The notes beneath the pieces were generated by a model. The model searched no databases. It was not told the DNA's origin and saw only the letters and a program-made list of their open reading frames with translations. From assembly GCA_944989445.1 (NCBI GenBank), contig CALYLW010000313.1:273501-337500 (forward strand): 64,000 bases of DNA, read 5' to 3'. The translations under genes were made by a program, and so were the position numbers. Origin of the DNA: Ampullaceana balthica (taxonomy: Eukaryota; Mollusca; Gastropoda; Lymnaeidae). The first letter of the stretch is position 1, and each line of letters begins with the position of its first letter. Shown here in pieces: positions 13,501 to 27,900 of the stretch.

Positions 13501-16500
13501 ATTGCCAGTGATTGTAACAGGACTTCAAATAGAGTGCTTGCTAGGTTTACCAAAATTGGCTTCAGTGACAGATGACAGTCAAGCTCAAGCTGTAGTTGAA
13601 TGTCTGAAGGACTGGGGAATTTGTGAAAAAGTAGTAGCATTAAGTTTTGACACAACAGCAAATAACACTGGGGATTACAAAGGGGCATGTGTTTTAATTG
13701 AAAAGCTGCTTGAAAAAAGTCTTATTCATCTTGCTTTCCGCCACTATATGATGGAAAATATTCTGGAAAAAGTGTTTACCGCATTGAAGATAAGTGGGCC
13801 CTCATCTGGACCGGATATTTCACTTTTTAAACGATTTAAAGAGCAGTGGCATTTTAATGAGAAGGGATCCTATGATACTGCAGATGGGATGACTGAAGTA
13901 GATATTTTCAAAGAGAGCACATTGCAGTTTGCAAATGACAATCTTCAAATTCGTCATCCATGAGATGATTACAGATAATTTTTGGAACTGGCTGCCATAT
14001 TTCTTGGAGGAACACCACCACGTTGGATTCATTTCCATGCTCCAGGAGCTGTACACAGAGCACGTTGGTTGGCAAGAATAATTTATTGTAACAAGATGTG
14101 GATGTTTAAGAAGCAGTTTAAGCTGAAGCTTTCTGAAGAACAAGGACTGTTTCAGTTACTCTGTTTTGTTTCCAGTACTTATATGAAACGGTGGTTTCAA
14201 GCCCCACAGCCAGCAAGGGCTCTATCAAATGACCTACAATTTCTGAAGGATATAGAAAAATATAACTCTGTTAATTCAGTTATTGGAAAAGCAGCACAAA
14301 AAAAAACTTTCAGTCGACATTTATGGTATCTAAATGAAATTACAGTGGGCCTCGCTTTTTTTGGATGAAAATATTGATCCCAAGCAAAAGGTTCAGATGC
14401 TTAAAAATATGCAAGAAAAACCCGGATCTACAAATCGAGCTCAGGGTCTTGATTCCAATGGATTCTATGCAGACCAGCCCATCAGCTTCTTTGTTACAAA
14501 CAATACAAAGGCATTTTGCTCCATTCTTGATTTGCCACATTCATTCCTGGAGATGTCCCCTGAAACATGAAGCAGCAACAATGAATACAAACATGCAGAA
14601 CAGGTTGTAACCAATTTGAAAGTTATTAATGACACAGCCAAAAGAGGAGTGAAACTGATTCAGGATTTCAATGAAGTTTTATGCAGAAAAGAAGATCAGA
14701 AGCAATTCATACTTCAGGTGGTGCAAGAACACCGATGATTATATTCGGATGCAAAGAAGACCACAGTGGTTACTGGACTAGCAAAAAGCAGTCAGTGAAT
14801 ATGACGTCCATAAATAGTAAACACTTTGTTGCATTCTATTATTATATTTGTTTTGAGGTTGTTATTTCATGTTTAACACTAAAAATTCAACATAAACCAT
14901 TAAATTACTATTTAGTACCAAATTAATGTTTTCATTGCCTTTGTGCAACCCCCAAATATTTCATGATTGTATTCATTTTTTTCAGAAAACACTATTTTTT
15001 TCTGGCAGAACACAATGCAGGGCTTAAATTTAGAAAAATCGAGAAAAAATTTTTTTTGGGCCACTCTAATAAGCGTAAATGCTTATAAGTTATAATATAA
15101 AATGTTCCTTTGTAATTTTGATGTTAGTAACTTACAGAAGTGGAGGAAATTTGAACAGGAACATTATAAAAAAAAATCAACTGAAATTCTCTTAAAAATA
15201 ATGTAGATTTGAAATAAAAATTAACCAGCAGTAATTGCAATAATTATAATAATTATTTTAATTTCAAAATAATACAGTATTTTATTTCACAGGCCTTCAA
15301 TACTTGTCACCTAGCAATCTTGGAACTCAACTCAAATATGCCACCAATGGCTGTGGTGAACGTCATGAGGTTATGCTCTAAGGTAAACTCTGAGTTGGAA
15401 GTGTCTGGGAGATTTTTTAACAAGTGCTTCTGGGTCTCTAAAATCACTTGCTATTATAAGATTTTAAATTTTTTGGAAACTAACCATATAACTGGATGTA
15501 AATTTATTTTGACAAATTATATGATGTATATTGATTCCTTTCATGCAGTTAGAATTCCTGATCCTCCTCTTATTGGTATCTAAAGCATGGTGGATTTTTT
15601 CAGATTTTTTATAAACATAGCTTTCTGCCATGTGACGATTGTTGTCTTGTATTTGGGTGTGTAAAATATTTTTTATCCAAGCCGTCAAAACCCACATATT
15701 ATATATGGGTGGGTCTTATATGCGCAAAAATGCTTTAACTACTTTTTAAATACTGATAATGTACAGATTAACATTTGAGTATTAACCATAATAAAAAGCT
15801 ACTGTATTTTTATTTTTAAAAAACTTGTATAATCTATCTCTTCCATGTTTAGGCCTGTGTGGTGAAAAGAGAATTTAAAACTGCTGAGCTGTTGATCAAA
15901 TACGCAGTTGCATTTGCAAGGTATGCACTGAACAAGGTCTAGATACTGCTGTAATAGAGAAAAAATTGTATTTTGTGTGTTCAAAGATCCAATTATTGTA
16001 AACCTTATTATAAATCATTGATTACACTTGACAAGAATCTATTTTACTCAGCTCTATAACGATAAATGCATGTTGACATAAAAGTTAAAGGAGTAACATT
16101 TTAATCTTTGACATCAGAATCTGTTGATCTTCATTAAATTCTAAATTGTGGATAAAAATCCAACTTGAAGGATGATTAAGGATAACATTTCGCGTACACT
16201 AATTAATTTAACTTATTGTATTCCATTGTCACATGACAATAGCCACTTGTATCCCAATGTCACATATGACAATAGCAGCTTGAATACCAATCTATATGTT
16301 GATGATTTCAAAAAACGTCAGTGTTCATCTCCATTTGAGCTGTTAAAGCTATTCTGTTAGGGTTGTTACTTCCTTAGATTTGTTGAATACTCTTCTTGTG
16401 AAATCATCAGTCTTGATAAATTTTCAGTTACTCTAAATGGCAATCTAGTGAAACAATAAATTAAGTCATTTTCCCAGGAAAAGACCTCATTTTTATTATC

Positions 16501-19500
16501 TTTAAAAAATAAGTATAATGCTGTAAAAGGTATTCTAAACTGATTATCTTGCCAGAAAGGAAATATTAGCGTACCTCAATTTGTATCTTCATCAGGGAAA
16601 AATTTGGCAAGTACCACCCTAAACATGCAGACACACTACTGGATTATGGCTTTTTTTTGCTCAACTCGGATTGTGTTATACCTGCAGTACAAGTTTATCA
16701 GGTAACTATTAGATTTTCAGCCATGTTCTCTTTATGTGGGTTAATATTCTATCACTTGAAGTCATTAAGACAAAGTTTTCCTGTGACTAATAGCTAAATC
16801 TGCTTCTTTCATTATCAAAAAATGGCTCTTATTAATTTTGTAAAATTTACCAGTTCAATTGGATGGCAAAAATGTTCAGTGAATGTCACTTGTTTAGTAT
16901 ATAACAAGTAATATTTTTAAAAACATTAAATTGTGTTCTGTGGAAACTATTAAAATAGCATCTGTTATGTAAAGCCGTGTTTATATGCCTGTTATTCTAC
17001 ACTATTTTTAAGCTTGCTCTTGATATACGGCAATCTGTATTTGGTGGAAACAATTTGTACGTGGCAATAGCATGCGAAGACCTGGCATATGCCTCGTATG
17101 TCAATGAATACAGCTCTGGAAAATTTCAGCATGCTAAGTAAGTCAGTTCACTCTTTTATTCTAGATTTTAAAAAAAAGATAGTTATTCTAAATTATTTTT
17201 AGAAAATAAGTTTGATTAATAACACTCAATGATTTTTACTATAAAATAATCATCCACAAATTACTGTTCCTTATGACAGCCATTAGTATTAGCCCCACTC
17301 TGAATCAATATGAACATATGCAGATATTCATTTTTTACTTATGTAATGATCACTCAAGTCTAGTCCTTTTCTTCTTCAGAGACCATGCTGAGAAATCCAT
17401 GGGTATTTTATGCAAAATATTGCCTGAAGACCATCTCTTGTTGTCATCATCCAAAAGAGTTAAAGGTATGTTCAGTTGTCAGAAAGAGAACATTTTTATT
17501 GTGAAAAGTACATCACTTAACTGGGTAAAGTATGTATGCCAAAGTTTGTGCAGATGATGCAATGGTGAATGCAGATATGAAGATGAGATCACCTTAATTT
17601 TTTTACTAGGCTGTAATTAAACCTAAGTCTTTGTAAATTAAAATGAATTAGTTTACTAGTTAAAGTAATTTCTAGTTCCTACCAAATGTACCAGCAAGTT
17701 ATGAATCACCCTTAATGAGAATTTATCTTATTCTATACAGAAGTTTACTGTGTCCTACATTTCCATAATAATGTAAAGTGTGTCATTCAATGTTAAAATC
17801 ATTTGACTCTGACAGCTTTGATCCTTGAAGAGATTGGCATAGACTGTACCGATAAGGTAGAAGAGAAGCGGTACCTGGAGGAGGCCCTCAGTCTCCACTT
17901 GTCGTCCTTAGAGCAGGCACGTTCTGCGTTTGGAGAGGAAAACGTCCAGACTGCCAAGCATTATGGGAATCTTGGTCGGCTTTTTCAGTCAATGAAGCGA
18001 TACGATGTATGTAATAATTGTGAAATAAGCATTTTAAAAATATTTCATGTGGAAATTTTTTTTGCCCTCTAAAATACAATTTATTGCTTTGTATGTTAAA
18101 AAAAAATATATTAACTTTTAATTTCGTAAAAGGGAAATAAAATTAAGTCTTTTAAAGGATTTGTTTTAGTCAAGGCGAGTTAATAAAGCCAATACATGAA
18201 GATTGTCTGAAGGTAAAAGGCTCGCTATTATTGTTGTAGGATGCAGAGAGAATGCACAAGCAGGCCATTGAGATCAAGGAAAGGTTGCTGGGCCCCGATG
18301 ACTACGAAGTGGCCCTCTCTGTTGGCCACCTGGCCTCTCTCTTCAACTACGACATCTTCAAATACGATGAGGCTGAGAAGTTGTACCTGAGATCTGTCAA
18401 AATAGGTGGGCGCTTGTTTGAAATTCTTTGGGAAATTATAAAGCTCATACTATAACATGAGGAAAGGTCTCACTAAACATTATAAGCTCATACTATAGCA
18501 TGAGGAAAGGTCTCACTAAACATAAGCTCATACTATAACATGAGGAAAGGTCTCACTAAACATTATAAGCTCATACTATAACATGAGGAAAGGTCTCACT
18601 AAACATTATAAGCTCATACTATAACATGAGGAAAGGTCTCACTAAACATTATAAGCTCATACTATAACATGAGGAAAGGTCTCACTAAACATCATAAGCT
18701 CATACTATAACATGAGGAAAGGTCTCACTAAACATTATAAGCTCATACTATAACATGAGGAAAGGTCTCACTAAACATTATAAGCTCATACTATAACATG
18801 AGGAAAGGTGTCACTAAACATTATAAGCTCATACTATAACATGAGGAAAGGTGTCACTAAACATTATAAGCTCATACTATAACATGAGGAAAGGTCTCAC
18901 TAAACATTATAAGCTCATACTATAACATGAGGAAAGGTGTCACTAAACATTATAAGCTCATACTATAACATGAGGAAAGGTCTCACTAAACATATAAGCT
19001 CATACTATAACATGAGGAAAGGTGTCACTAAACATTATAAGCTCATACTATAACATGAGGAAAGGTGTCACTAAACATTATAGCTCATACTATAACATGA
19101 GGAAAGGTGTCACTAAACATTATAAGCTCATACTATAACATGAGGAAAGGTGTCACTAAACATTATAAGCTCATACTATAACATGAGGAAAGGTCTCACT
19201 AAACATTATAAGCTCATACTATAACATGAGGAAAGGTCTCACTAAACATTATAAGCTCATACTATAACATGAGGAAAGGTGTCACTAAACATTATAAGCT
19301 CATACTATAACATGAGGAAAGGTCTCACTAAACATTATAAGCTCATACTATAACATGAGGAAAGGTGTCACTAAACATAAGCTCATACTATAACATGAGG
19401 AAAGGTCTCACTAAACATAAGCTCATACTATAACATGAGGAAAGGTGTCACTAAACATTATAAGCTCATACTATAACATGAGGAAAGGTCTCACTAAACA

Positions 19501-21470
19501 TAAGCTCATACTATAACATGAGGAAAGGTGTCACTAAACATTATAAGCTCATACTATAACATGAGGAAAGGTGTCACTAAACATTATAAGCTCATACTAT
19601 AACATGAGGAAAGGTGTCACTAAACATTATAAGCTCATACTATAGCATGAGGAAAGGTCTCACTAAACATATAAGCTCATACTATAACATGAGGAAAGGT
19701 GTCACTAAACATTATAAGCTCATACTATAACATGAGGAAAGGTGTCACTAAACATTATAAGCTCATACTATAACATGAGGAAAGGTGTCACTAAACATTA
19801 TAAGCTCATACTATAACATGAGGAAAGCTCTCACTAAACATTATAAGCTCATACTATAACATGAGGAAAGGTCTCACTAAACATTATAAGCTCATACTAT
19901 AACATGAGGAAAGGTGTCACTAAACATATAAGCTCATACTATAGCATGAGGAAAGGTGTCACTAAACATTATAAGCTCATACTATAACATGAGGAAAGGT
20001 GTCACTAAACATTATAAGCTCATACTATAACATGAGGAAAGGTGTCACTAAACATTATAAGCTCATACTATAACATGAGGAAAGGTGTCACTAAACATTA
20101 TAAGCTCATACTATAACATGAGGAAAGGTGTCACTAAACATTATAAGCTCATACTATAACATGAGGAAAGGTGTCACTAAACATTATAAGCTCATACTAT
20201 AACATGAGGAAAGGTCTCACTAAACATTATAAGCTCATACTATAACATGAGGAAAGGTGTCACTAAACATATAAGCCCATCCTATAACATGAGGAAAGCT
20301 CTCACTAAACATCTTTCAAGTATTGAAGATGTAATAACCAGAAATTATGCTGCCTATGTAAGATAATTTTATGATTTATGAAGATTTATCTTCCTGGCCA
20401 TGATTTTGAAGCTGTACAGCTTACCCGTTCTTGATTGTTTGTACCAAATTGTTTTATTTAAATTCAATTTGCAATAAACAAATCCCTAAAGAAAATTATT
20501 CCCTCTGGGTGTTTGCAGGAAGACAATTATTTGGTGAAGGCTACAGTGGCCTAGAGTATGATTATAGAGGTCTGGTGAGGTTGTATACACAGAGAGGGGA
20601 CTTTTCCCAGGCTGCACACTACAATGATATCATAAACCAGTGGTCAGTTATCAGGGACACCCACAATGCTAGAGAGGTGAGTGGGCAATGGAAGGTGCGT
20701 ACTAACTTTCTTTTTTTCCTAAATCCATTTATTGGAAGATACTTAAATAAATTTGCATACATATTTTTATACATGACAAAGGTTGATGCATTTTAGCATT
20801 GCCTGACTTAAGGAATATTTATAGAAATGTTTGTGGAACTTTTACAGTAATTCAAATAGTTTCACAATCTGTCAATATAAATCAGCTCTCTGCTGGCATG
20901 GACCTTTTGAGTCAGTTCATTGTTTGGTTATCAATAGCCTAGTTTTTTTCTGTAACACTTCTAAGTAATATATAGCATGGTCTTATTTAGCATTGCCACA
21001 TGATTTCATGTTTTATCTAAACATATTCCTCAAATTAAAATCTCCTAAAGAGAAACCCTCTCTAAATATCTTTCTCATCCAACTAATATCTTACAAGCTT
21101 GTATTGTTTTAAGAGTTACCTGAAGTGGCTGAGCCCTACATTTACATATAGGGAACCACTGATCAAGGGAATGGGGCACAACACATGCAGTTACTATCAG
21201 TCTCTATTGTTGACTTGGATGTCCTCCAGTAACATAAATCTAATAACAAACTTCACCTTATTTAAATAAAAAGTCAGTTATAGTGTTTTGTTTTAAAAGT
21301 TTACTCTATTTGCTGTTCCATAGATCAACCCCTTGGAGTACGAGGTCACCATGACAATACCCGAGCTGGTGGAGCTAGTCTTAAAAAATCATTCAGTCAC
21401 CAGTTCATCAAAGGGAGCTGATCACAAGGGGGATGCTAAAGAAAATGCTGAACGTAGCACAGGAGAATGA
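10567..21470 (+). CDS. APPBP2: APPBP2 orthologue (amyloid protein-binding protein 2), first exon not found
   Basis: In vertebrates APPBP2 (PAT1) is a TPR-rich protein that binds the basolateral sorting signal of APP and microtubules, and serves as a substrate receptor of a CUL2 ubiquitin ligase. Exons seen: 10567-10655, 11025-11176, 11539-11662, 12437-12605, 15293-15382, 15853-15920, 16596-16701, 17013-17137, 17380-17465, 17816-18006, 18240-18405, 20519-20676, 21324-21470. All have AG/GT borders and agreeing phases, and together give 556 codons plus TGA. Diagnostic stretches include ACVVKREFKTAELLIKYAV, YASYVNEYSSGKF, LPEDHLLLSSSKRVKALILEE (split over an intron), TAKHYGNLGRLFQSM, DYEVALSVGHLASLFNYD and LFGEGYSGLEYDYRGLVRLY. 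Human APPBP2 has 585 residues; the visible part starts near human residue 47, so about 46 N-terminal codons are missing. The C-terminal ~45 residues diverge. Introns hold a SINE, a dead hAT element and a 1.9 kb minisatellite. Confidence 0.95.
11671..11905 (+). mobile_element. tRNA-derived SINE in APPBP2 intron
   Basis: Begins 8 bases after a splice donor, with a tRNA-like head. An A-box-like TGGATAGCAAAGTCAATAG is followed by a decayed B box (GGGATCTTGCCC) closing a GTGGG/CCCAC stem. A GC-richer body follows (GGCGCCGCCAGGTTTACC). The head is too decayed for a working tRNA. Confidence 0.75.
12656..15068 (+). mobile_element. hAT-like DNA transposon, dead, in APPBP2 intron
   Basis: 2413 bp with ends TAGAGTGGCCCAAAAAA and TTTTTTGGGCCACTCTA, flanked by a perfect 8-bp duplication ATAAGCGT (12648-12655 and 15069-15076). 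It contains a broken transposase gene. Confidence 0.93.
12975..14745 (+). pseudogene. hAT-like transposase relic (FDTTxxNTG family)
   Basis: Pieces read in order in three frames: VSEILTIWQKAAIPSAY and LFDIAHQSAEKLTEQ (12980-13200), MAGVDKAK, 13226-13417, then 13418-13963 with LTVHWDGKLLPYLTARENVE, LSFDTTANNTGDYKGACVLI and SGPSSGPDISLFKRF. These are followed by 13982-14368 with TPPRWIHFHAPGAVHRARWL, then 14334-14570, and finally VINDTAKRGVKLIQDFNEVL near 14620-14690. The order and motifs match a transposase family common in invertebrate genomes. Several stops and at least two frameshifts make it inactive. Confidence 0.85.
18435..20312. repeat. 43-bp minisatellite in APPBP2 intron, ~43 copies
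   Basis: The unit is ATAAGCTCATACTATAACAT plus GAGGAAAGGTSTCACTAAACATT. One site alternates C or G (GGTCTC or GGTGTC): the first nine or so units carry C, and later ones are mostly G with scattered C. Some units lack one to four bases at the ATT join. It starts about 30 bp after the donor of the exon ending at 18405. Confidence 0.96.
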
Positions 21471-21973
21471 AGCACAGTGTGATTTCCCAGCAATGAATAC
21501 CGTCCCGCCGTCCCAGCTTATCAAGGCCATGCATCATGGGATTTAGGGGTAATATTTTTTTATCGTATGACGGCAAGAAAATTACCAACTTGTTTATGGA
21601 ACATTGTCCATGTTGGGTTTTGCTAATGTAGAGGGTGGACTGTTGCTTCTTTTGCATCAATCCAGGCTGTGATCAACGATTTTTTTATGTTGGCCTGAAC
21701 CCAGTAAAATAAGCAAACTATCAAATTCATTTTATAGCACAGCTTATTGAAAATTTTGGCTCATTAAGTTCATTTGAACATCATGCTCTAATTTAGGATA
21801 TGGGGGTATTTTTTTTCTCTTATTTTTATGTGGTCTTAACCTTGGAAAACCAAATAATATTACAGCATAAGCAGAAATAATAACATGGTTGTGTGCTGTT
21901 GTGAACGGTTGGACCAAAAGGCAATTTTTAATTAGGCTTTGAGGAAATGTTTTTACCTCGTTTGGTTTGCAGA

Positions 21974-21979
21974 AATAAA
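21974..21979 (+). terminator. Candidate poly(A) signal of APPBP2
   Basis: An AATAAA hexamer lies 504 bases after the APPBP2 stop codon and is followed by a GT-rich stretch. It would give a 3' UTR of about 0.5 kb. Other AT-rich hexamers lie further on, so a longer UTR is possible. Confidence 0.45.
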
Positions 21980-24900
21980 GTTATTTGCAATGGTTTTAGG
22001 TTTCATTTGGGTGATTCACACGCTATTTCTTTTTTTTAATTTTAGTTTGATGATAATTCTTTGTTAAATTAAAACAAGAATGGAACATGTCCAGGATGTG
22101 ATGTTCATTTTCCAAAGAAAGAAATTAAAAACCTATAAAGAAATAGCTAGAAATTATTTAATGTTACTTGTTATTTTATCAGTGCAGTGATTGGTGTTCT
22201 AAAAAAAATCATCTTATCTGACCAATGCATATCAATGTGCAAAGAAGTACACATAACATAAAGTAGAACAACAAATGGCAAAGTTGTGCAGCATGGTGGC
22301 CACAGTGGTATGGGATCACAATTGAGAGGATATTATATTCTATAAGACAGTAGGAGATACTGAAGCTACACACTTGAGAAATAGCAACCATTGTATTTGT
22401 TTCACAACCTCATTAAAAATTCTATATTCAAAAGCAGAGAATGGGCTTGTATTTTAACTCAAACCAAATGCTTTGAGGTCAAAGGTTTAAATTAAATTTA
22501 TTTTCATTGCCAGAGGTTTGAAAAGAAAATTTTTGACAGCCTTTAATATCAGGTACTTGTCAAAACTATCAGAGACACTCAAACACTGGTTTTTACTTCA
22601 AACTGTCTAAATGGACATCATTGACTAGTCATAAATTCATTTGTAAATTTTTATATCAAGTCATAAATGAGGTGAATTTTTGTATTATATTATTGGGATG
22701 AATTCTTTGGATTGTCTTTTTAGATTGTTAATTGAATGATATATCAAATTGTTTTTGTTTTTTTTTGGAAAGAGAAAACCATTTGCAATCTAAAGATAAG
22801 CTGCACTTTTAAGGTGATTCAATTGACTGACTTTTCTTATTTTTTGTACTTCTTGATAGGCTTTGTGTAAATGCCATCTAGACACTTGTGAAGTTAAACC
22901 ATTAACTTCTCATTAGAGATGGAGATTTGTCTTTTTTCTAACATAGGGTAAATTCATTTGTTTACTGATTTATTTAGAATATATGGACAAATATTAATCA
23001 GAACCAACAGAAAAATACAAAATAATATTAAAACGATTTGCTTTCAATGATCAATTCTGGGCCTTTTTTGCAACATTTCAACATCTAACCCAATTTTAAA
23101 ATGAAATGTATAACAAGAGTTAATATATGTCATCTTTTTTTTTCCAAAACCAACAATCCTTAATGGAGATAGAATTGTTTTCTTGAAGCTTGTTTTGAAA
23201 TTTTCTGTAAGTTCAACTATAGAGATGGGGAAAGGAATTTGTCAAATGCAGCTTGGGAAAAGGGGGGGGGGAGAGGGATACAATGTCTGCAATGGCTGAT
23301 GTATTTGAACATTTCAAATAGATCTACCAATAACTTGATACGGAAGGTCACTTTATATAGTTGGTTGCTACTGATTACTATTTTAATGTAAACAATACAT
23401 GTTGTATCTGTGGATGACTTGAATAATATGATTTATATTATTGTACAATAAGCCTACTTGTAAGGTTAATCCACTTTTATAAACGTCACTTTAGAGCTGG
23501 ATATTGGGCTTTTGTCTTAAGTAGTGTACATTAATTGGTGAACTGATTTTTTTTTCTGAAGGGGTTTGATTTCAATTTTCTGGTAATATTTTTTTAAATT
23601 ACCCTCCTTTATTGTTTTTCATAAATTTCTATGTAAAATGTTTCATTTCCTTCAAATTTCCAACCAAAAGCAGCTTAGAATATCAGTTGGTAAAATGTTT
23701 AAATGTAGTAACTATTAATTGTTTCATGCACCTAAGGACAGTGATTGATGCATGGACAATGCCATAGAAACTCTGGAAGCCATCCTCAAAATCTTAATGT
23801 TAATTATTATGCAGTGTAGATTTATAGTGATTTTTATTACACGAAAAGAGCCAAAAATATACTAAATAACGTACAACATTATTTTAACTTTATAATTAAA
23901 AAATTAACTTGAAAAATTAATGTGTACAACACAAACAACAGGAGAATTGTTCATCATAAACTTGTGATTCTTCTGTTAGCCAAGCATTTTATTGGCATAC
24001 AATAGCACAATTTGATAGCAATAGATACAGACAGTTTTGCTTACCATTTGATGTATGTAATTGTGTGTTTTGATTGCCAGGATTCAGGCAGTTGCAACAA
24101 TAACAAACATTTTTTTTTAAATGATAAATATTGTAACAACTTTTTTAAATTGGGAAGTTGAAAAACAGTAACATACTTTAACAAAATTTTAAAACATGGA
24201 AACATTTATACTAAAAGCACTAATAATTCTTTAAAAAAAAATTAGATTTAGAGCCTTATGCAACTTTTGGTTAATGTCAATCCATTTTTATTTAATCCTT
24301 TTTACTGCAACAATATTTTGTCAGCTGATTTTCTATAATAAGGAAAAAACATCAATTCAATCATTTTTTCTACGGGTCCCACAGAAATGCAATATTTGAG
24401 ATATAATTTAGGTACCAAATAAATGCATTTTACTTTAATTATAATAACTAAAGGATTAATCTTTGAACACATGCCAGTCACACAAACTGTCTCCATTAAC
24501 TTACACATCTGTTGTAGAGCTGGAGTCTTTTTCATTTTGTGCCTTTTTTTCAGGCAAAAGGGCTGTTTTATTAATTTATGATATGATATAGACATACTTT
24601 TATGTTTGTCTTTATGTGGTTAGTATTTGGCTGGCCTTTTTGCTGTATGAGCCGTGATATCTGTCAGTCTGACATAACTTTGTGATGTTAGGAGCCATGA
24701 CACTAAACATTTCTATGATGACTTTTCTCTTTTAACACTAGTAGTAAATCATGTATGAAACTGTTGGCTACACATGTAAAATTGTTATTTTTGTGAGATT
24801 ATATGTAAAATAATGAGAATTTATTTCAACAATTCATGTTCTGTTTATGTGGTGGTTCTAAGTGAGGCACATAATAATGATTATTTCAATGATTATTTCA

Positions 24901-27900
24901 AGATCTTGGGATTAATCAGTAGGCATTTTAAGCTATTGTAAATAATGGTCAGTCCTGTTGACCGTTACCCTTTCCTTGAACAGACATGTAAAAAACGTCT
25001 GGACATTATCGCCTGTACATATTTCTTTATTCCAATTATGGATGCATAAGTTATTGTTGAATGTTACTGAGGAATGGATGATGTCAAGGTGGGCCGTAAT
25101 AATAGTTATGGTGATAGCTAGCTCAATGATTTTTTCTATATTCCATTAATTTGATTTTATTTAACCAGTTTTTAAAAAAAGAATTTTAAGCATAACAATA
25201 ACAATGTATTTGAGCCCTAAATTTTAATCAAAATGATTCAAGTAAAACAAGTTGAAAAGTCACATAATAAATAATAATTTATGTAAATAAATATCAAAGA
25301 AAGGTTTAAGTTACATGTGAGGACAAGATGGATTACTTGATAAATATGTATTATATTACTTACTTATTATAGAGAGATGAGAAATACAGAGTGTTCATAT
25401 TAAGAGTGATTATACTAATAAATAGAAACCATTGAAAATAAACTGACTTGCAAGGCACGATCTACATCAGCTGTCTGGACAGAATCCTAAATACCAAACA
25501 GTGTTGACAAATGTCCACTGTCTTTGGCCACAGATACTGTTAATCTTTAAATTTTCAAAGAATTACTTTTTAAAAATTCATGAACTTTAAAAGCACTACT
25601 TTTTTAAAGCACCTGTTAGACATTTCTCCAGACTTTTATTTACATCTTCTGCTCCATGTTATACAATGAGTGACAAAATTTTTTCTATTAATGTGACTCT
25701 AGTGCCACTAATGTTTGCATTGCTAGAAATGTGAGCAGTCATTGTGCCATACTGAAACACTTGTCTCAAATTTTCACTGGCATTAACAAAGTTTAGGTTC
25801 GTGACATAATCTTAACTCAAACATTTGACCACAATAATAATTGAATTAAATGTATGCTTTGTACCTCTATTTAAACGTATTTTTTAAAAAATAGTTACAC
25901 TTGCTTTCAAGATGATACCCATTGCCATTAACAAGTCGTTACTATCAATTTCGGGGCGGTGCTCTACCTTTAGTCTGTGATCAAACTTTTTTGGAGAAAA
26001 CTTGTAACAGCAAATTGCATAATTATTTAATCCCCATCGTCTTAAAATAACCAGGAAATTGAATTGTTATGTTAGGAGGTATTCTCTTCTCCAAGTGGTT
26101 TGCTCTTCATTTATTGTCACCAAACTTTGTTTGTGATCTCATCCTCTAAGATGATACATTTAGAATAAGTCTTTCCAGGGCTTTGCCTTCTTTTTCTCTA
26201 CTAAATGAAATACAATGTGGTTTATTTCAGACATTCAGATTACATTTATTTTTTGCTTTAATCTTTTGTTTTCAATAGCATTTAGTTAACCATTACCTCC
26301 TAAGTGTATAATCTATTTTGTTTGTCCTCAAACTGCTTAACATTTGAAATTAGAAAGTAAAACTTGAGATGAGCTCAACTTTTCTGCAAACTACACAACT
26401 AGAATTTTTTTAAAAAATGATGTTAAAGGAAGAGGTTCAACAGTTATGATGAACCCGAAGGACTTACATCTCTGTGATTGATATGTCTGAATGAATGATG
26501 TATGTTCTGCGGTGGATTGAATAAATGAATCATTTGGAAAGATACGATAGATTGGATTCAATTCATAAGTTACATCAGGTTGTCAATTCATGTTTTTATA
26601 ATATGTTTCATTCATCAGCTGGCTTTAGTCATTGGCTAATTTGATCATGTGATGTACAATAATGATTCACAGGCTTGATTGTGATGTGCTGTATTATATT
26701 AATGACCAAAATCTTGTAAGAATTTAGAAGAAATTGTGTATAAAGCCTTTTATCCTGCCAAATTAATAAATACAAAATTAATCCATTTAACTTCAGTGTT
26801 TTTAAACTTTATATTTTGTTTGTCTTTCATCCATTTAAAGTAGTAGGATTTTTAAAATTTGAAAATCAAATTGTGTTTTAAATTTTAAAAAATACAAAAC
26901 AACAAATTATTTCATTGGGCTGTGAAACCACCCATGTCAAAAAGACTGATTTATTTAAATAAGAAATATGAAATTTGCATGGTCAAAATCGTTTATTATA
27001 GGGGCTATATAAACTAGCCTAAAAAAATCTGTTATCTGGGGAATAAAAACCAGCCAAATAATAGTGATCCTTGATGTTATTTAATGACATCACACGGAGA
27101 TTGTAGTTCAATCAAAGATATTTTCTCAAAAACATGCCTCACCTCATAATTAAAATAGTTCATGACAAAAATAATTGATGACATTTAATTTTAGTAAAAA
27201 CTTTAATGTCAATTTGTTAGTGAAAATTGAAGAATTTTTTTAATATTCTATATACAAAGAATTATCGACATTTAAATTTTAGTTTAAAAAATCCTTCATA
27301 GTGATACTTTTTAAAAATGTATTGCTTTGAAATTTTATAAAAGATAAAGCTACAATTTTTCTAAATAAATTATTTTTCAATATAATTATATACTGGAAAT
27401 GAATAATTCAAAATTATAATGACATGATGATAAATAAATGTAAGCGGGTCTGAATACAGCAACATGAAATGTATTTTTGTGTTTCACAATAGCCAATCAA
27501 GACAAGATTATCTCTCAAATTTCAACAATAAGAATTGCATAAGGTATACTCTGAAGGTGTTGTATTATGACAGGCAGGGGTTAATATCATTTTATTGTAT
27601 GTCTTATTAATTTTAAAGTGACAAACTTTTCCTTCATCATTTATGAAGATGACTTTAATTCATGTTCATATGACTTCCTGGGATATAAATGATACTTAAG
27701 AGGCTGGAAAAGGGGGGGGGGTTATGTTATGCATAAATCAAAGAATTCATTTGTAGTATTCAAGGGATTTTCCTTAGGAGAAAAATACATCTAATATTAA
27801 GCTTAACCGGTGACGTAAACTCCAATACTAATGGTCAAAAGAGGATGGTCATCACGCACCTATTTAAACATTTCAAGAATGGAAACGAGATTAAACATTT

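Noticed and set aside
13476..14143. Minus-strand frames inside the hAT element
   Set aside because: Shadows of the plus-strand transposase relic, which has clear family motifs.
18435..20312. CRISPR-like array
   Set aside because: Units are contiguous with no unique spacers, and the region is an intron of an animal gene.
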